Below, piece by piece: positions 22,398-33,256 of a stretch of 64,000 bases of DNA; position 1 is the first letter of the stretch; each line of letters begins with the position of its first letter. Source of the DNA: Homalodisca vitripennis (lineage: Eukaryota > Arthropoda > Insecta > Hemiptera > Cicadellidae); assembly GCF_021130785.1 (NCBI RefSeq), contig NW_025776199.1:478253-542252 (forward strand), given 5' to 3'. The notes under the pieces were generated by a model, which ran no database searches, was not told the origin of the DNA, and saw nothing but the letters and a program-made list of their open reading frames with translations. A program made the position numbers and the translations under genes.

Positions 22398-24215
22398 ATG
22401 GACTCAAGTCATATCGAAGAAGCTTTATGTGATGTCAGTTTGTCTGAATTGAGTGATTTCGTGTTCTCTGGCAGTGAATACCTACCTTCCAGTGACAACA
22501 ATAGTGATGATAGTGGTGATGCACTTTCAGACATTAATGATAATGAACAGTTTGAAAGTGTTGCTGACGGTGATGCAATAAGTGACTTGACACTAGTTAA
22601 TCACAGTGTTGAAAATAAGTCCGATCCTATTATAATTGTTATTCCGGAACAAATAGAAACTGCTCCATAGTCTTCAACTCAACAGCCTCAACGCACACAA
22701 GCCGAAGTAGGTAGGCCTATTGATAACTGAGGGGACATCAAAGTCAGTAATAATGAATTCCCATTCACTGGACTTGCCAACCTGCAGATTAACTTAGAGA
22801 AAATAGATCCAATGTCCGTCTTCAGTCAATTTTTAACTGACAAAATTATAGATCACATTGTAAATGAAACCAACCGTTATGCTCTTCAGCATTTGTCTTC
22901 AGTCCAATTAAAACGCAGGTCTATGATGCGGCAGTGGATAGACTGCAGTACAAAAGAATAAAAACTTTCTTTGGGATATTTATGATTATGGGTATGTGCC
23001 CATTACCCAAGATGAGGTTATATTGATCAAACAACCCCATGTATAAAATGATGCTATTAAAAAACATATGACTAGGGACCGTTTTGAGGTGCTGATCACG
23101 TGTCTCCACTTTGAAAACAATGAGATGATCAACGCAGATTAGCCTCGTTTATGACAAAAAAAAAACTACTTGAAATGATAAATAAAAGAAAAGAAGTGTA
23201 CGTACCTGAGAAAGACATTGTTGTTGATGAAACAATGGTGCCATGGCGTGGTAGGCTACTGTTTCGTCAATATAACCCCCAAAAAACCTACAAATACGGG
23301 GTCAAACTGTACAAACTGTGTTCCGCAGATGGCTATATGTACAAAGTAAAAGTGTATGCAGGTAAGGAAGATGTTACAAGAAGTGTCGGCCATGCCCAGA
23401 AAGTTGTACTACAACTAATACATGATCTTTTGGATCAAGGTCGCACATTATTTATGGATAATTTTTATAATAGTGTGCCACTTGCGGAGTGTTTACCTGA
23501 CAGAAGAACGTATGTATGTGGCACTCTTCGAAGTGACAGGCGAGGAAACCCCAAAAAATTCACAGAAAAGAAATTGAAAAAGTGGGAAGTTTATGGTCAG
23601 CAAAATGAACAGCGGGTTAAGGTTCTAAAATGGGTTGACAAAAGGAAGGTCCTTATGATATCAACTCGTCCTCAGGACAGCAATAGTCTTGTGCCATCAG
23701 GAAAATGTAACAGAAAAAAAGAAGAGATCCTAAAACCTACAAGCGTATTAACATACAACAAGGTAAAGAAAGGAGTGGACATGTCCGATCAGATGTCATC
23801 TTATTATACTCCTCTACGTAAATCTGTAAAATGGTTCAAAAAGGTAGCACTTGAACTCCTTTTAGGTACATGTGTAGTTAATCCATATGTTATCTGTAAT
23901 GCTGATCGGAAAAACCGGGACAAGTATACAATGCTTAAGTTCCGAAAATGTATTATCAAGAAACTCTTGGAGAACCAATAAACTCTTCAAGCAACAACAC
24001 CATCCCCTCTTGGTACACCTAAGACCACTCAGCATGTACTATTGACACTAGCAGCGGGATCGTCAAGAAAAAGGTGCCTTCCTTGCTATGAAAAAATGGC
24101 AGCTGATGATGGGGTGAAGAAAGCAAGAAATAGTGCAAAAAGGGTAAAGACGTACTGCAATGGCTGCACTAACACTCCTGCTATGTGTTTGGCCTGCTTC
24201 AATAAGAAACAATAA
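22398..24215 (+). pseudogene. piggyBac-family transposase, decayed
   Basis: The acidic N-terminus (MDSSHIEEALCDVSLSELSD) is open to a TAG at 22668. The same register continues as FPFTGLANLQINLEK and NETNRYALQHLSS, with stops near 22731 and 22960. 22960-23150 carries frameshifts around FFGIFMIMGMCPLPKMRLYW. From 23151 an open frame holds the DDE core: VVDETMVPWRGR, LFMDNFYNS and KKGVDMSDQM supply the catalytic aspartates at residues 26, 103 and 210 of this piece. It ends in TAA at 23979. The same frame then resumes to 24215 through a cysteine-rich domain (CLPCYEKM ... CNGCTNTPAMCLACFNKK), which binds the element ends in this family. Several stops make it inactive as it stands. Confidence 0.93.
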
Positions 24216-24775
24216 CAGATTTGTGTGAATTCGTCCTGTGTTTATCTTAGCTCTCAAAGCATTGTTCAATAATTTTATCGAATTTATTCTTGACGACTCG
24301 AATTTTATTGTAATAATGACGACCTTTAAAGTAAATTTTCTAATAAATATTGTAAAATAAAATCCAATGTAATTTGTAAAAAATGTTAAATGTCAAATTT
24401 GACCCATTATATTTAAAAACCTTCCATAAATGCCGTTCAACAATATTATGTTGCTTAAAATATAACCGCACAGATTTTGGTTATGATTTGAAGACGATGA
24501 GAAAAATATGTGACAACATGTAAAATACATCGTACCAATGTGGCAGTAAATAAAAAATTAGAGTAGACAAACTGAAACAGAACTTAATAACAGACCGCTG
24601 AGGAGCAATTAGAGGTTTAGTTGCCACATTCACAATATGAAGCAAAACGTTAGGTTCTTGCTGTGCAGATTTCCTATTCAAAACGCATTAATTACATTAC
24701 AATACAACTATCAACTGAGAATATAAAAACAATGAGACCATATGTTACATTTAAATGAAATACTCAGACACATAT
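24216..24775. other. 3' flank of the piggyBac element
   Basis: Holds the reverse subterminal motif near 24391. A right terminus at a TTAA site could not be fixed. Confidence 0.4.
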
Positions 24776-25400
24776 TCTCTAATACGTAAATTTGATTAAG
24801 GTCCAGTCACTTAGGTAGACACATTCTTCGTTCAGAGCATTTACCTGTAACTTTAATAGTTAAAAAGCTATTTGGTGTTAGGTTTTGATTTGGACGGTAG
24901 AATCCTTTTATCTTTTGTAAGTCGACATTGTTTCTGCGCATCTCTTTTAAATAAAATTACGGTGAAAAAAAAGAACAAGTAAGAGTAAGTAGATCAAGCC
25001 TGAAAAATATGCATAGATGTCTACTACATCTTAAAAAACGTTGCATTAAAACAACTAACCGTCAGACACAGAAATAAATTTCAAATCACCGTCGGATAGT
25101 AATATATGTCACGATAATATAAGTCAGCAAAACATGTCTTGAAGAAAATTTATATGAGATATATTAAAATTTGACTTTAAAAACTTATAATGACCAACCT
25201 TGGCAGGGATTAGGACCACCTGTGCTTCAAATAGTAGCCGTGCATTCACCACTGTTATTAGAACCAACAGCAACGACTGCAGAGAAACTGTTATGCGCAC
25301 CCAGGTTAGAGCATTACACGGTACTGGGGCCAGTCCTTGAGCAGATAGTCACCCTTCTAACATGTAATACTCCCCTCCCTTATTAGGTTGGTTATTTGAG
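24776..25400. repeat. Cluster block, copy 1 (others at 29.4, 32.6 and 55.65 kb)
   Basis: From ATACTCAGACACATATTCTC to CTCCCCTCCCTTATTAGGTTG this matches 29396-29995. Its second half matches 32690-32895, and its first half matches 55660 onward. The best conserved part is 25185-25390. Confidence 0.85.
25171..25390 (-). pseudogene. Conserved coding-like block with hydrophobic segment, copy 1
   Basis: Three copies (here, 29790-29990 and 32690-32885) are conserved over about 200 bp, and both strands are largely open. On the minus strand this copy reads PVPCNALTWVRITVSLQS then LLLVLITVVNARLLFEAQ, a signal-peptide-like run; copy 2 has SLQPLLLVLVTVVNARQQF, then a stop. Copy-to-copy changes in this minus frame are synonymous or conservative more often than in the plus frame, which favours the minus strand. 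No Met is suitably placed, so an upstream exon is implied. The plus frame from 25171 (ending TPLPY) is the alternative reading. Copy 3 has an in-frame stop. Confidence 0.35.
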
Positions 25401-25715
25401 ATATTTAGGTTACGTCACGTGTGCTGCAATCTACCGCAGACAATATGCACTTCCTCAACAAGAGAATAATGTAGATCCGTAAATTCTTACTAAGGCGTAT
25501 TTAACTGTAGAGTATAATTAGTTGATAACATCGTTTAATGTTTTCAGATTTTATAATTCTTAATTATTATTGAAGGCCGAGTAGATTTGGACAAGAAAAA
25601 ATTATTTTATGTGACAAACCGGTTGATATTAAAAGGAAATCTATTCTATTCTCGGTTACAATTTAAGTAATATAAATATACTTGTGGAGCTTACTCCATA
25701 TGTTATTATTTTCAC

Positions 25716-25767
25716 TGAGGATTTCTAGTCCAATTCCACCCAATATTTCAAGTGCACAATGTGCTGA
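25716..25767 (-). CDS. 52-nt micro-exon, type 2, copy A
   Basis: Minus-strand exon after CTCTCAAG, reading SAHCALEILGGIGLEIL with one base left over, then GTGAAA. Copies B and C are the same length with donor GTAAAA. This exon lies about 350 bp upstream, in minus-strand terms, of the hydrophobic block. No known domain is recognised. Confidence 0.48.
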
Positions 25768-25925
25768 CTTGAGAGATGTATCAACAGAACTGTTATGTTA
25801 TAGATAATTTTGAATTAATATTAGTATCTGATATGATAAGAATTCAACGGTTCTAGATATAGAACAATAAGACCATATATTAAAATTAAATATAATTAAT
25901 TAATTGATATATTATTAAATTTTAC

Positions 25926-25977
25926 TGAGGATTTCTAGTCCAATTCCACCCAATCTTTCAAGTGCACAATGTGCTGA
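25926..25977 (-). CDS. 52-nt micro-exon, type 2, copy B
   Basis: Reads SAHCALERLGGIGLEIL with acceptor CTCTCAAG and donor GTAAAA. Compared with copy C at 33.2 kb, the two differences within the exon (CTA/CTT and ATC/ATT) are both synonymous, which is good evidence for this frame and strand. Confidence 0.52.
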
Positions 25978-26245
25978 CTTGAGAGATGTATCAACAGAAC
26001 CGTTATGTTATAGATAATTTTGAATTAATATTAGTATCTGATATGATAAGAATTCAACGGTTCTAGATATAGAACGATATACCAGTGCTAAATATTGGAC
26101 TAACCTTTTCATAAAGATTAAATTGACATCGGGTAAGAACGACTAAATATTAAAACCTATTTACAATTTAGTTTTTATAAGAACTTTATAACAATGAAAT
26201 TCGTAGATTTGTTAAGCTCATGGAATTTTTCCTTTTATTAAATAT

Positions 26246-26383
26246 TCATAGTAATATCCTCCGTTTTATAATAAATTTCCGTCCTGTTCTCAATGATGCT
26301 GTGTTGGAAGTTAGCCCACGACCACAGGTACTGGAGGCTACTACCGTTACCAACACCCAGGTGGTCTTCTTGGAGAAATACAT
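26246..26383 (-). CDS. Possible 45-residue secreted peptide
   Basis: Minus-strand frame that begins MYFSKKTTWVLVTVVASS, continues TCGRGLTSNTASLRTGRK and ends at TGA. The start has lysines followed by a hydrophobic run and small residues, as in a signal peptide. TTWVLVTVVASS resembles LTWVRITVSLQS in the block at 25.3 kb, so it may be a diverged paralogue of that segment. A plus-strand frame covers the same stretch (26220-26402) and cannot be excluded. No family recognised. Confidence 0.33.
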   Translation of the reverse strand: MYFSKKTTWVLVTVVASSTCGRGLTSNTASLRTGRKFIIKRRILL

Positions 26384-26453
26384 TGAGGCAATAAATTGGT
26401 GACGTCAAAGGAGACGGAACGAGAACTAACTCGTGATTGAATATTTAATTGAG

Positions 26454-26581
26454 TTCCAGCAGTGGAAAACAAAATTGTGTGTGCTGATATTACAGGAGAT
26501 TGGGAAAATAAACCAGTAAATGTATCAAATCCAGTCAGTACCCCATCAGAGCCTCAGGGAAAAGCCAGAGATCAATATTAG
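26454..26581 (+). CDS. Conserved coding-like block, possible terminal exon
   Basis: Plus strand, after ATTTAATTGAG: reads VPAVENKIVCADITGDWENK and ends at TAG (26579). The counterpart at 53733-53854 reads VPAAEIEIACAGVTGDSETK and ends at TGA after a similar length. Four clear synonymous differences (ATT/ATA, ACA/ACT, GAA/GAG, AAA/AAG) support the frame, but many changes are not synonymous, so this may be a drifting pseudogene. Confidence 0.33.
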
Positions 26582-26775
26582 CGGCTAGTGATCTCGCACT
26601 AATGTAGTTCCGCCGTTTCTTTATCAAGGACCGATTGAAGAACAGCGTTTTCTTAGGGACACTGGAGTAAATGTACATTTATATCAAGTGTAGAGGAGGA
26701 GAAGGTTAAGGAAAAGATGTGAACGTTTTGCAGCAAATAACACGTGCATTCTCCCTACGGTTTGGAAACGTAAAA
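26582..26775. repeat. Conserved block shared with 34.80-35.02 and 53.85-54.02 kb
   Basis: Shared landmarks are CCGCCGTTTCTTTATCA, TTTTCTTAGGGACACTG, GGAGAAGGTT and TTTGCAG. Both strands give partly conserved frames: minus AVLQSVLDKETAELH here and AVLQSLRDKETAELH at 34.85 kb; plus RRLRKRCERFAANNT here and RRLRKSCERFAVNNT at 34.95 kb. The coding strand is unresolved. Confidence 0.6.
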
Positions 26776-27039
26776 TATATATATATATATCCGGCTGTAT
26801 GTGAAGTTTAATGATTGTTGTTTAATCATTGTTGATTACTAAACTTCTGTTCCACTATGATCAACTAGTGGATATCCGATGACACTCTTTGACTGACAAA
26901 ACAACCTCGCTCCTGACAAGTGGCATGAGATTCTCTTAACGCTTGTAACTGTAGTACATTGAATTTTATTTCAAATAAGAAAGCATTAATGCTTGTAAAC
27001 ATAAACATCTAGTACAGCTCTTACAACGTTGTCTAATTG

Positions 27040-28668
27040 AATGAGATATGTGAACGATATAAAATCATCGCTTCTGCATGGAATATTGGTGCAGTTTGCC
27101 GATGATACGACTTTTTTTCAATGGAATGTCAAGCGAAGTTTTGGAACAACAGGCTTTTGTTGACATCAACAAATGTGTCTAATACTTCCACAGCCTGAAT
27201 CTAACAACAAACTCTTCAAAAACCAACGTTTTAAATTTTGCCTTGCGCACTGCAGGCAACCAGTGTGAGCCGGCCATTTTGTTAGATGACTCCACACTGG
27301 AAGAAGTCTGCTCTTCAAAATTCCTAGGAATGCACCTCAATCGAGGGCTGACTTGGAATGAGCACATTGACCATGTTTGCGCAAAAATCTTTTTTGGTAT
27401 TTTTGTTTAGGTTTTGTGGTTTTGGGTTACATCTTTTTAGGACCCAAAATTTACAACGTTTTGCCAAGTGTAATAATAAATTGTAATAATTCTAAATCAT
27501 TTTCAAAAAATTAAAAACGTGGTTATTGTCTTTTGAAAGTGTTGATTTTCTAGTAAATATAAATAGTTGATAATTAATTTTAGGTTTATTGTTGGTTAAG
27601 TCTGTACAAACGTTAAGTCTATATGGAAGATATAATAACTGGATATGGTTATAATTTATATTTATGGCATTTTATGTACTGAATTAGCTTTTAGACTTTG
27701 AAAATTATAAAATGTGTTTTTTTATTCAAATTTGTTTTGTTAAAGCTTAGTTTAAATGGGAAGATTGATCGTATTTGAATTTATTTGTTAATTTCATTTG
27801 CTTGAGTGTTGTTTTCTTTTTTTTCTAAGAAAGTTGGAGCCTCTATACAGGCAGTTCCTTGCCTTTTGAGGTCCTATTTTGTTTTCTTGAATTTTGTTTA
27901 TTGATGTACCTTAGCTGTATTAATATAAAAAAAAGACATGTTCATATTTCTTTAACAAAAAGTTACATTGTTTTATTTTTATTTTCATGTAAAATTGTGT
28001 CTACAATTAAGGAGCAATGTTTGTGTTTGTGCTTAAGGTATAAATGATGTTTATATAATTTTACTATTGTACATATTTTCAAGAAAATAAATATTTTTTC
28101 TATCTTTCTATCTTTTCTTTTTTGAGATCTTTAGCCAAATACTGTCCGAGTCAGGTACTGATTACGGCGTATTACGGCTTGATTTACCCCCATCTAGCTT
28201 ACGGAGTGGTCCTTTGGGGAGCTTGCGCAAACACTCAGTTTCAAAGAGCATTCAGACTCCAAAAAAAAAAAAAAAACAACTAGAGTAATCGCCAAAATCA
28301 AATTTAGAGATTCGTGCAGGGAAGCTTTCAGGAAATTGCAGCTGTTGACTCTGCCGTGCCTCTACATTTTGGAAACAACTTTGTTTTGTGTGAGTAAATG
28401 TGCCTTAATCAGAGACCAAGACATACACAAGTATGAGACGCGTGGCAGAGCAAACTACCGGACTGGGAGACTCAGAACGGTAGTTTATGAACGCCTGCCC
28501 TCGCAAGCGGGTGTGCAGTTCCTCAACAGACTGCCCAATTCAATTAAACATGCCCCAACGCCTAAGGCGTTAAAGACTCGCCTCAAACGCTTCTTGGTGT
28601 CTCAGGCATTCTATAATGCGGGTGAGTTTTTGGCATTTGACTGGGAGACCGCCCAATTAGAAGACTGA
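27040..28668 (+). pseudogene. LINE reverse transcriptase and C-terminal region
   Basis: Coding remnants of the LINE above: the FADD active site near 27100, the thumb region to 27400, then the conserved C-terminal part 28120-28668, in which a frame from 28336 to 28668 is open. It has two homopolymer frameshifts, an in-frame stop after NKCV, and a nested insertion between the codons for GIFV and LRSL. All upstream parts of ORF2 (endonuclease) and ORF1 are missing, as is common for truncated LINE copies. Confidence 0.88.
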
Positions 28669-28844
28669 CTCTGCTGTGCTAAGTGGGCTGCATTGGCGAA
28701 GAATGAAAGAGGCGTGATTGTCAAATTGTAAGTATGAATGTGTATTGTGTGTATGAATGCTTGGAATTTTAGAAACCCCGTATTGACGTTTGCCATACAA
28801 TGTATATACAATGTCGCTGCAATAAAAAAGATTTTGATTTTTAT
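27047..28844 (+). mobile_element. 5'-truncated LINE with nested insertion
   Basis: Non-LTR retrotransposon, plus strand. It begins inside RT at YVNDIKSSLLHGILVQFADD (catalytic FADD) and continues after a T-run frameshift with LEQQAFVDINKC, SLNLTTNSSKTNVLNFALRT, KFLGMHLNRGLTWNEHIDHV and CAKI. The insertion at 27411-28115 interrupts it. It resumes with [20 protein letters not shown] and ends with TRLKRFLVSQAFYN...TAQLED, stop at 28668. A 16-base A run (28261-28276) causes another frameshift. The 3' end is AATAAAAAAGATTTTGATTT. The paralogous locus near 35310 is empty, fixing the borders to within a few bases. Jockey/CR1-like by style; clade not certain. Confidence 0.9.
27411..28115 (+). mobile_element. 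Insertion nested in the LINE, retrotransposon 3' tail-like
   Basis: Placed by the break in the LINE protein between FGIFV and LRSLAKYC. The inserted 0.7 kb is AT-rich, has an AATAAA at about 28090 and ends in short repeats (CTATCTTTCTATCTTTTC), as in the 3' tails of some LINEs. TTTTTG-like sequence lies at both borders. It has no recognisable protein; a short plus-strand frame (27859-28047) is not family-like. Confidence 0.6.
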
Positions 28845-28849
28845 TATAA

Positions 28850-29395
28850 AGTTAGAACGCAGGATGACCTACGCATGTCTATATAAAGCTTGCAAATGAC
28901 ACCATCAATCTGATTTTGCTGGTTGACCTGGAAAAAATAGATTGTCAAACACGCTATTTTTAGTAGAATCAAAACGATACAGTATTGAAAGGTATACAAA
29001 CTAATAAACTGGAATTTTTCCTTAAAACTTTTCCGAGCTTTTTATACTACTGACATTTAGGTAATATTTTAATTACTGTCAGGCAATTCAATGATAGAGA
29101 AAATCGGTAGTGTAGATATTTACATATAATTATAAATATATTTACTTTTCTGGGGGTCAGTTTAAGTGTGTAAAGCGAAAAAAATATAATTTCAGAAAAA
29201 AATTAAATATTTCATATTTTTACCCTATTGATACTTTTCTATGTCGATTACCACCACAACTCTCAAAACTCACGATTCTAAGATAAGCTTTTCCAAAATT
29301 TTCAAGAACAAGGTTAAGTACTTGGGACTATATCAATTGGCTCTAGAATACCAGTTAAAACAATAAACAAGTGAAGAAATACTTTTCAAATTAAA
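28850..29395. repeat. Block paralogous to 35.32-35.87 kb
   Basis: Continuous match beginning GTTAGAACGCAGG.TGACCTAC and including TAAAGC.T..AAATGACAC and TTTTTCAATG-like stretches. It is the right-hand flank of the LINE insertion and shows that the two regions are duplicates. Confidence 0.85.
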
Positions 29396-29789
29396 AATAA
29401 TACTCAAACACATAATCTCTAATACGTTAATTTGAATTAAGACTGAACTGCTGTTTGATTTTTTTCATTTATTTGGCATTATCCTTTATCTTTTTCAAGT
29501 TGAAATTTTTTCTGGGATTAACATTTAAAGCAAATTATTGTGAAAACATGGAACAAATAATAGTAAGTAAATTAACCTAGAAAATATGCAGAGGAAGGTA
29601 TATTATATCGTAACGTAAACGATCGAAAAAATTTAAAAGAAAACAATCGTAAACGTTACATTAAAAAAACCATACGTCAGAAACAGAAATAAATTACGAA
29701 TCTCAATCGAATAATACTATACAAACGGAAAATATGTAACGAAGGAATATATATGATATGTATTAAAATGTAACTTTAAAAACTTCTAA

Positions 29790-29995
29790 TGACCAACTTT
29801 GGTAGGGATTGGAACTGCCTGTGCTTAAAACTGTTGCCGTGCATTCACCACTGTTACTAGGACCAACAGCAATGGCTGCAGTGAAACTGTTATGCACACC
29901 CAGGTTAGAGCATTACATGGCACTAGGGCCAGTCCTTCTCAGCTCGTTACTCTTCTACCATGTAATACTCCCCTCCCTTATTAGATTGTTTAATT
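29790..29995 (-). pseudogene. Conserved coding-like block with hydrophobic segment, copy 2
   Basis: Minus strand reads SLQPLLLVLVTVVNARQQF, then TAA; the frame upstream through VPCNALTWVHITV is open. The plus-strand alternative (Met at 29809) drops out of the shared frame near its end, after a small indel, unlike copies 1 and 3. Confidence 0.33.
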
Positions 29996-30304
29996 GACAT
30001 ATCTAGGTTAAGTCTCTTGTGCTGCAATCTACCGTAGAGAATATGCACGTACTCGAAAAGAGAATAATGCTCATTCATAAATTCTTACTAACACGTATTA
30101 AATTGTACAGTAAAAAAACTTGGTAACGGCGACTAAGTATTTCAAAAAATGTTTTTAAAAATTATTACTTAAATCCAAGTAAAATTAAGCAGAAAAAGAA
30201 TATTTTTATTTGACAACTAGGTTGATATAAAAAGTAAATTTATTGTATTCTCGGTTGATATTTAAATAATATAAATCAGTAGATTACGTCAATGATTTTC
30301 GGTT

Positions 30305-30359
30305 TGATAGCATTTTCCAACACCCCTATCGCCAGGATTTCAAGTGCACTATGTGCTAA
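30305..30359 (-). pseudogene. Diverged 52-nt-type micro-exon, copy E
   Basis: After CATCTCTCAAG the minus strand reads LAHSALEILAIGVLENA, aligned with SAHCALEILGGIGLEIL of copy A. The donor GTAAAA is absent, so the exon end is uncertain. Confidence 0.35.
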
Positions 30360-30479
30360 CTTGAGAGATGTAATAATATCATATGTGTAGATAACTTTGA
30401 TTTAAAATTAGGATCTTGATAGGATAAGAATTCCACGTTCACCCTATATTAAACTTTAAGACTAAAATTCGGAAACAAT

Positions 30480-31860
30480 AAAATTTTCTGTTACATTTAA
30501 AAGAAGTACGCAGCCCCTATAATCCACAACACGTTTATTTCGTAAGTCCAGTCACTGAGTTGATATTAAACCGGTGAAATGAGTTTGTACTCCATCTTTG
30601 CTGTCATCTGTAAATGTGCATATAGACAGTGTGTCTACCAGGTACAGTCTCTCTGGAGGATGAGACATATCTTTAGTCGTCTCCGTATGTCACGTGAAGA
30701 CGACTTTGATCAATCATTCTTTTATTTAACCCCTTTCTTTCTATTTTAAACTCCCCTTGCCTAACCACATTTAGTTTGGATTTAAGTACATAACATTTAA
30801 AGGTAAATTGGTTCAATTTGACATTTTCCACAAAAAAAGCCGGTTAGGCTCCGTATTATTGGATGAATTTCAATACATCCCTCATAATTTGTAGACCCGT
30901 TATATAACACACAGTTATGTAAAAGAAAAATACACTTCGTTACTATATAAAAATAACAGTAACTAAAACTGCAATATTAGTCATTGTTATAATCCCATGT
31001 AATATGGATATATAGACGTTGAGCTCCTAAAATAATAATAATATTTCCTGTAAAAAACTAGTTGTATTGTTTAAAACTCGGGCAGTAAAAACATTTTAAA
31101 TATATATCTTTTCATGCAATATTTTGAATTGTCTACATATAATCCTACAATAAATACTTATTTGCATTTCTATATTTGCAACATCAAGTAATGGTGAGTA
31201 TTAGCGAATATTCTTGCATTGATTTTATAGGTAACTATGAAGACAAAGAGAAAATAGCTGAATAAATACATTGTAAATAAACTTAGTATATGACGTAATA
31301 CGTTACATAGTAACGTCGCTGTGGGCTCTATACATTGTGCATGCAACCTCTACAAGTCCTGGTTCGTGACACGTGGTGTGGCGTACAGCTACCTTCCTGT
31401 TTATATTACTTGATAAGTTTCTACATATTTTGCTGTTTGTAAGCGTTAATTTAAACTGTAACAGTACTTTATATGTTTTATATATATTGACAGTTACAAT
31501 ACACAAAGTTCTAAAATATATGCTAACAAAGAAATGATGTGCATATTTCGTTATTATGCCAAATCAATAACCCTTGTATTTACACTATGAAATATCATGA
31601 AATACTAATATTCTCTTTTTGTGTTGATTTGTCACGTTCTCGCAGCGAGCTCATGTAGTGCAGAGTAATTCAGTTTCCATAGATACAGTTTTTTAGGATA
31701 CACAACAGTTATTTATTTTAAAAATGTTATTTTTGTAAATGATTACAAACTATAATTTGTCATTATAGTTATAGTAACTGTTTTAAATCACGAACCTGAA
31801 AGGCGCGTAGGCTCGTATAAATTACTAACTGAACAATATGAAATAAATATAGTAAAATTA
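30480..31860. other. AT-rich sequence with a short trace of the 24.78 kb block
   Basis: TAAGTCCAGTCACT near 30545 echoes the block at 24.80 kb. No supportable gene. A short minus-strand frame near 31.3-31.5 kb has no family likeness. Confidence 0.4.
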
Positions 31861-31869
31861 AAAGAAAGA

Positions 31870-32290
31870 TTTTAGTGTTGCGAGAGAATTTTGATGATTT
31901 TCAACAACTGGACAACGACAGAAGATTGTGCAGATTATGGATTATGGAAGCTGACGAATACGAGACCAAATTTAGGTTTGTGAGTGTATCTTCTGATAAA
32001 ATAGTAATGAATGTTCAGCTAGAGATATTGTACGTTCTGAACTTGTAAACAATACACAGAACTTCAAAAGTTTGAGATTTAATGGAATAATGGTTATCAA
32101 TTTAGGTCCAATTTCGTAAAATGTATTAATGAATTAAGACATTTACAATGATGATTAGCTTAAGTATCCACTCCAAGTGACAGATTGTAACACGAGAGCC
32201 AGGGAAGTTTTTGCTAGTATCCCATCTACAGGTAGCAACCATAAGGAGGCAAAAGGTAGCCTATACTGTGGATTCAGTCATAATACACTA
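31870..32290 (+). pseudogene. Second BEL/Pao-like gag remnant
   Basis: Plus strand reads DDFQQLDNDRRLCRLWIM, then ADEYETKFRFVSVSSDK, and about 200 bases later REVFASIPSTGSNHKEA. The last piece aligns with VASFPSIGSNYYKAL at 17.75 kb. The DNA around both is also similar (GAGCCA.GGAA.TTT..TGCTAGT). Stops and frame changes lie between. It is likely a relative of the 17.6 kb remnant. Confidence 0.45.
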
Positions 32291-32689
32291 TTAGTTGAAT
32301 ACTACGTTATAGATTTTTTAACGTTTACTCTCACCATTAATTCAAAATAAAACAAGTTGTCTTTCAACCCTTTATAGCCAGTGTGACACTCAGGTGACAC
32401 ATTTATATAGAGTTTATCTATATTCTTCTGATTTGATTAATCAATGTCTATGTCGGTGTTTCTTTACACAAACTATGTCTCTTTGGCTTTAATTCTGAAC
32501 TATTTTGCAGACAGTACAACCTTTTGTTCCGGATTTAGTAAATCATAATAAACAAATGTGTAAGTTTTAAATGTAAGGGTTAAAAAAATGTCCATTATTG
32601 TTTGATATGTTACTTTGGTACACTATGATTAGTGACTTTAAAAAAAAAACCCTGGTCTACATAATAAAAAAAATGTCAAAGAGAGATTT

Positions 32690-32895
32690 TAAAAATTTAA
32701 ATGACCAACCTTGGCAGGGATTGGGACTGCCTGTGCTTAAAACAGTTGACGTGCATACATCACTGTTACCAGAACCAAAATCAATTACTGCAGTGACACT
32801 GTTATGCGCACCCAGGTTAGAGCATTACATGGTACTTAGGCAGGTCGTCACCGTTCTACTATGTAATACTCCCCTCCCTTATTAGGTTGGTTATT
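32690..32895 (-). pseudogene. Conserved coding-like block with hydrophobic segment, copy 3
   Basis: The minus frame SLQ, stop, LILVLVTVMYARQLF carries an in-frame TAA where copies 1 and 2 have Ser or Pro. The plus frame from 32598 is open and ends TPLPY like copy 1. Confidence 0.33.
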
Positions 32896-33204
32896 TGAGA
32901 TATTTATGTTACGCTACGTGATCTACCGGATACAATATGCTCTTCCTCGACAAGGGAATAATGTAGATTCGTAAATTCTCACTGACACGTATTGAACTGT
33001 ACAGTACAATTACTTTATAACGGTGTTTAATGTTTTCAGATTATATAATTTTTTAATTATTATTGAAGTCCGAGTAGATTTAAACATGAAACGAGTATTT
33101 TTATGTGACAAACCGGTTGATATTAAACGAAATTGTATTCTATCCTCGGTTGAAATTTAAGTATTATAAATATAGAGCTTACTCCATATATTATAAAATT
33201 TTAC

Positions 33205-33256
33205 TGAGAATTTCAAGTCCAATTCCACCCAATCTTTCAAGTGCACAATGTGCTGA
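33205..33256 (-). CDS. 52-nt micro-exon, type 2, copy C
   Basis: Minus-strand exon after CTCTCTAG, reading SAHCALERLGGIGLEIL and followed by GTAAAA. The protein is identical to copy B with only synonymous differences. Confidence 0.52.

Larger units (their letters stand above)
25716..26075. repeat. Tandem duplication of about 207 bp
   Basis: 25717-25866 and 25924-26072 are nearly identical, from ACTGAGGATTTCTAGTCC to CGGTTCTAGATATAGAAC. It duplicates the 52-nt micro-exon. Confidence 0.93.

Noticed and set aside
24391..24460. Right terminus of the piggyBac element
   Set aside because: Subterminal motif present, but no inverse of CACGTTCGCG next to TTAA was found; the boundary was left open.
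25171..25386. Plus-strand frame ending TPLPY, repeated at 32.6-32.9 kb
   Set aside because: Open in two copies but loses its frame in the 29.8 kb copy, and changes between copies are mostly non-synonymous in this frame. The minus frame fits better. Not fully excluded.
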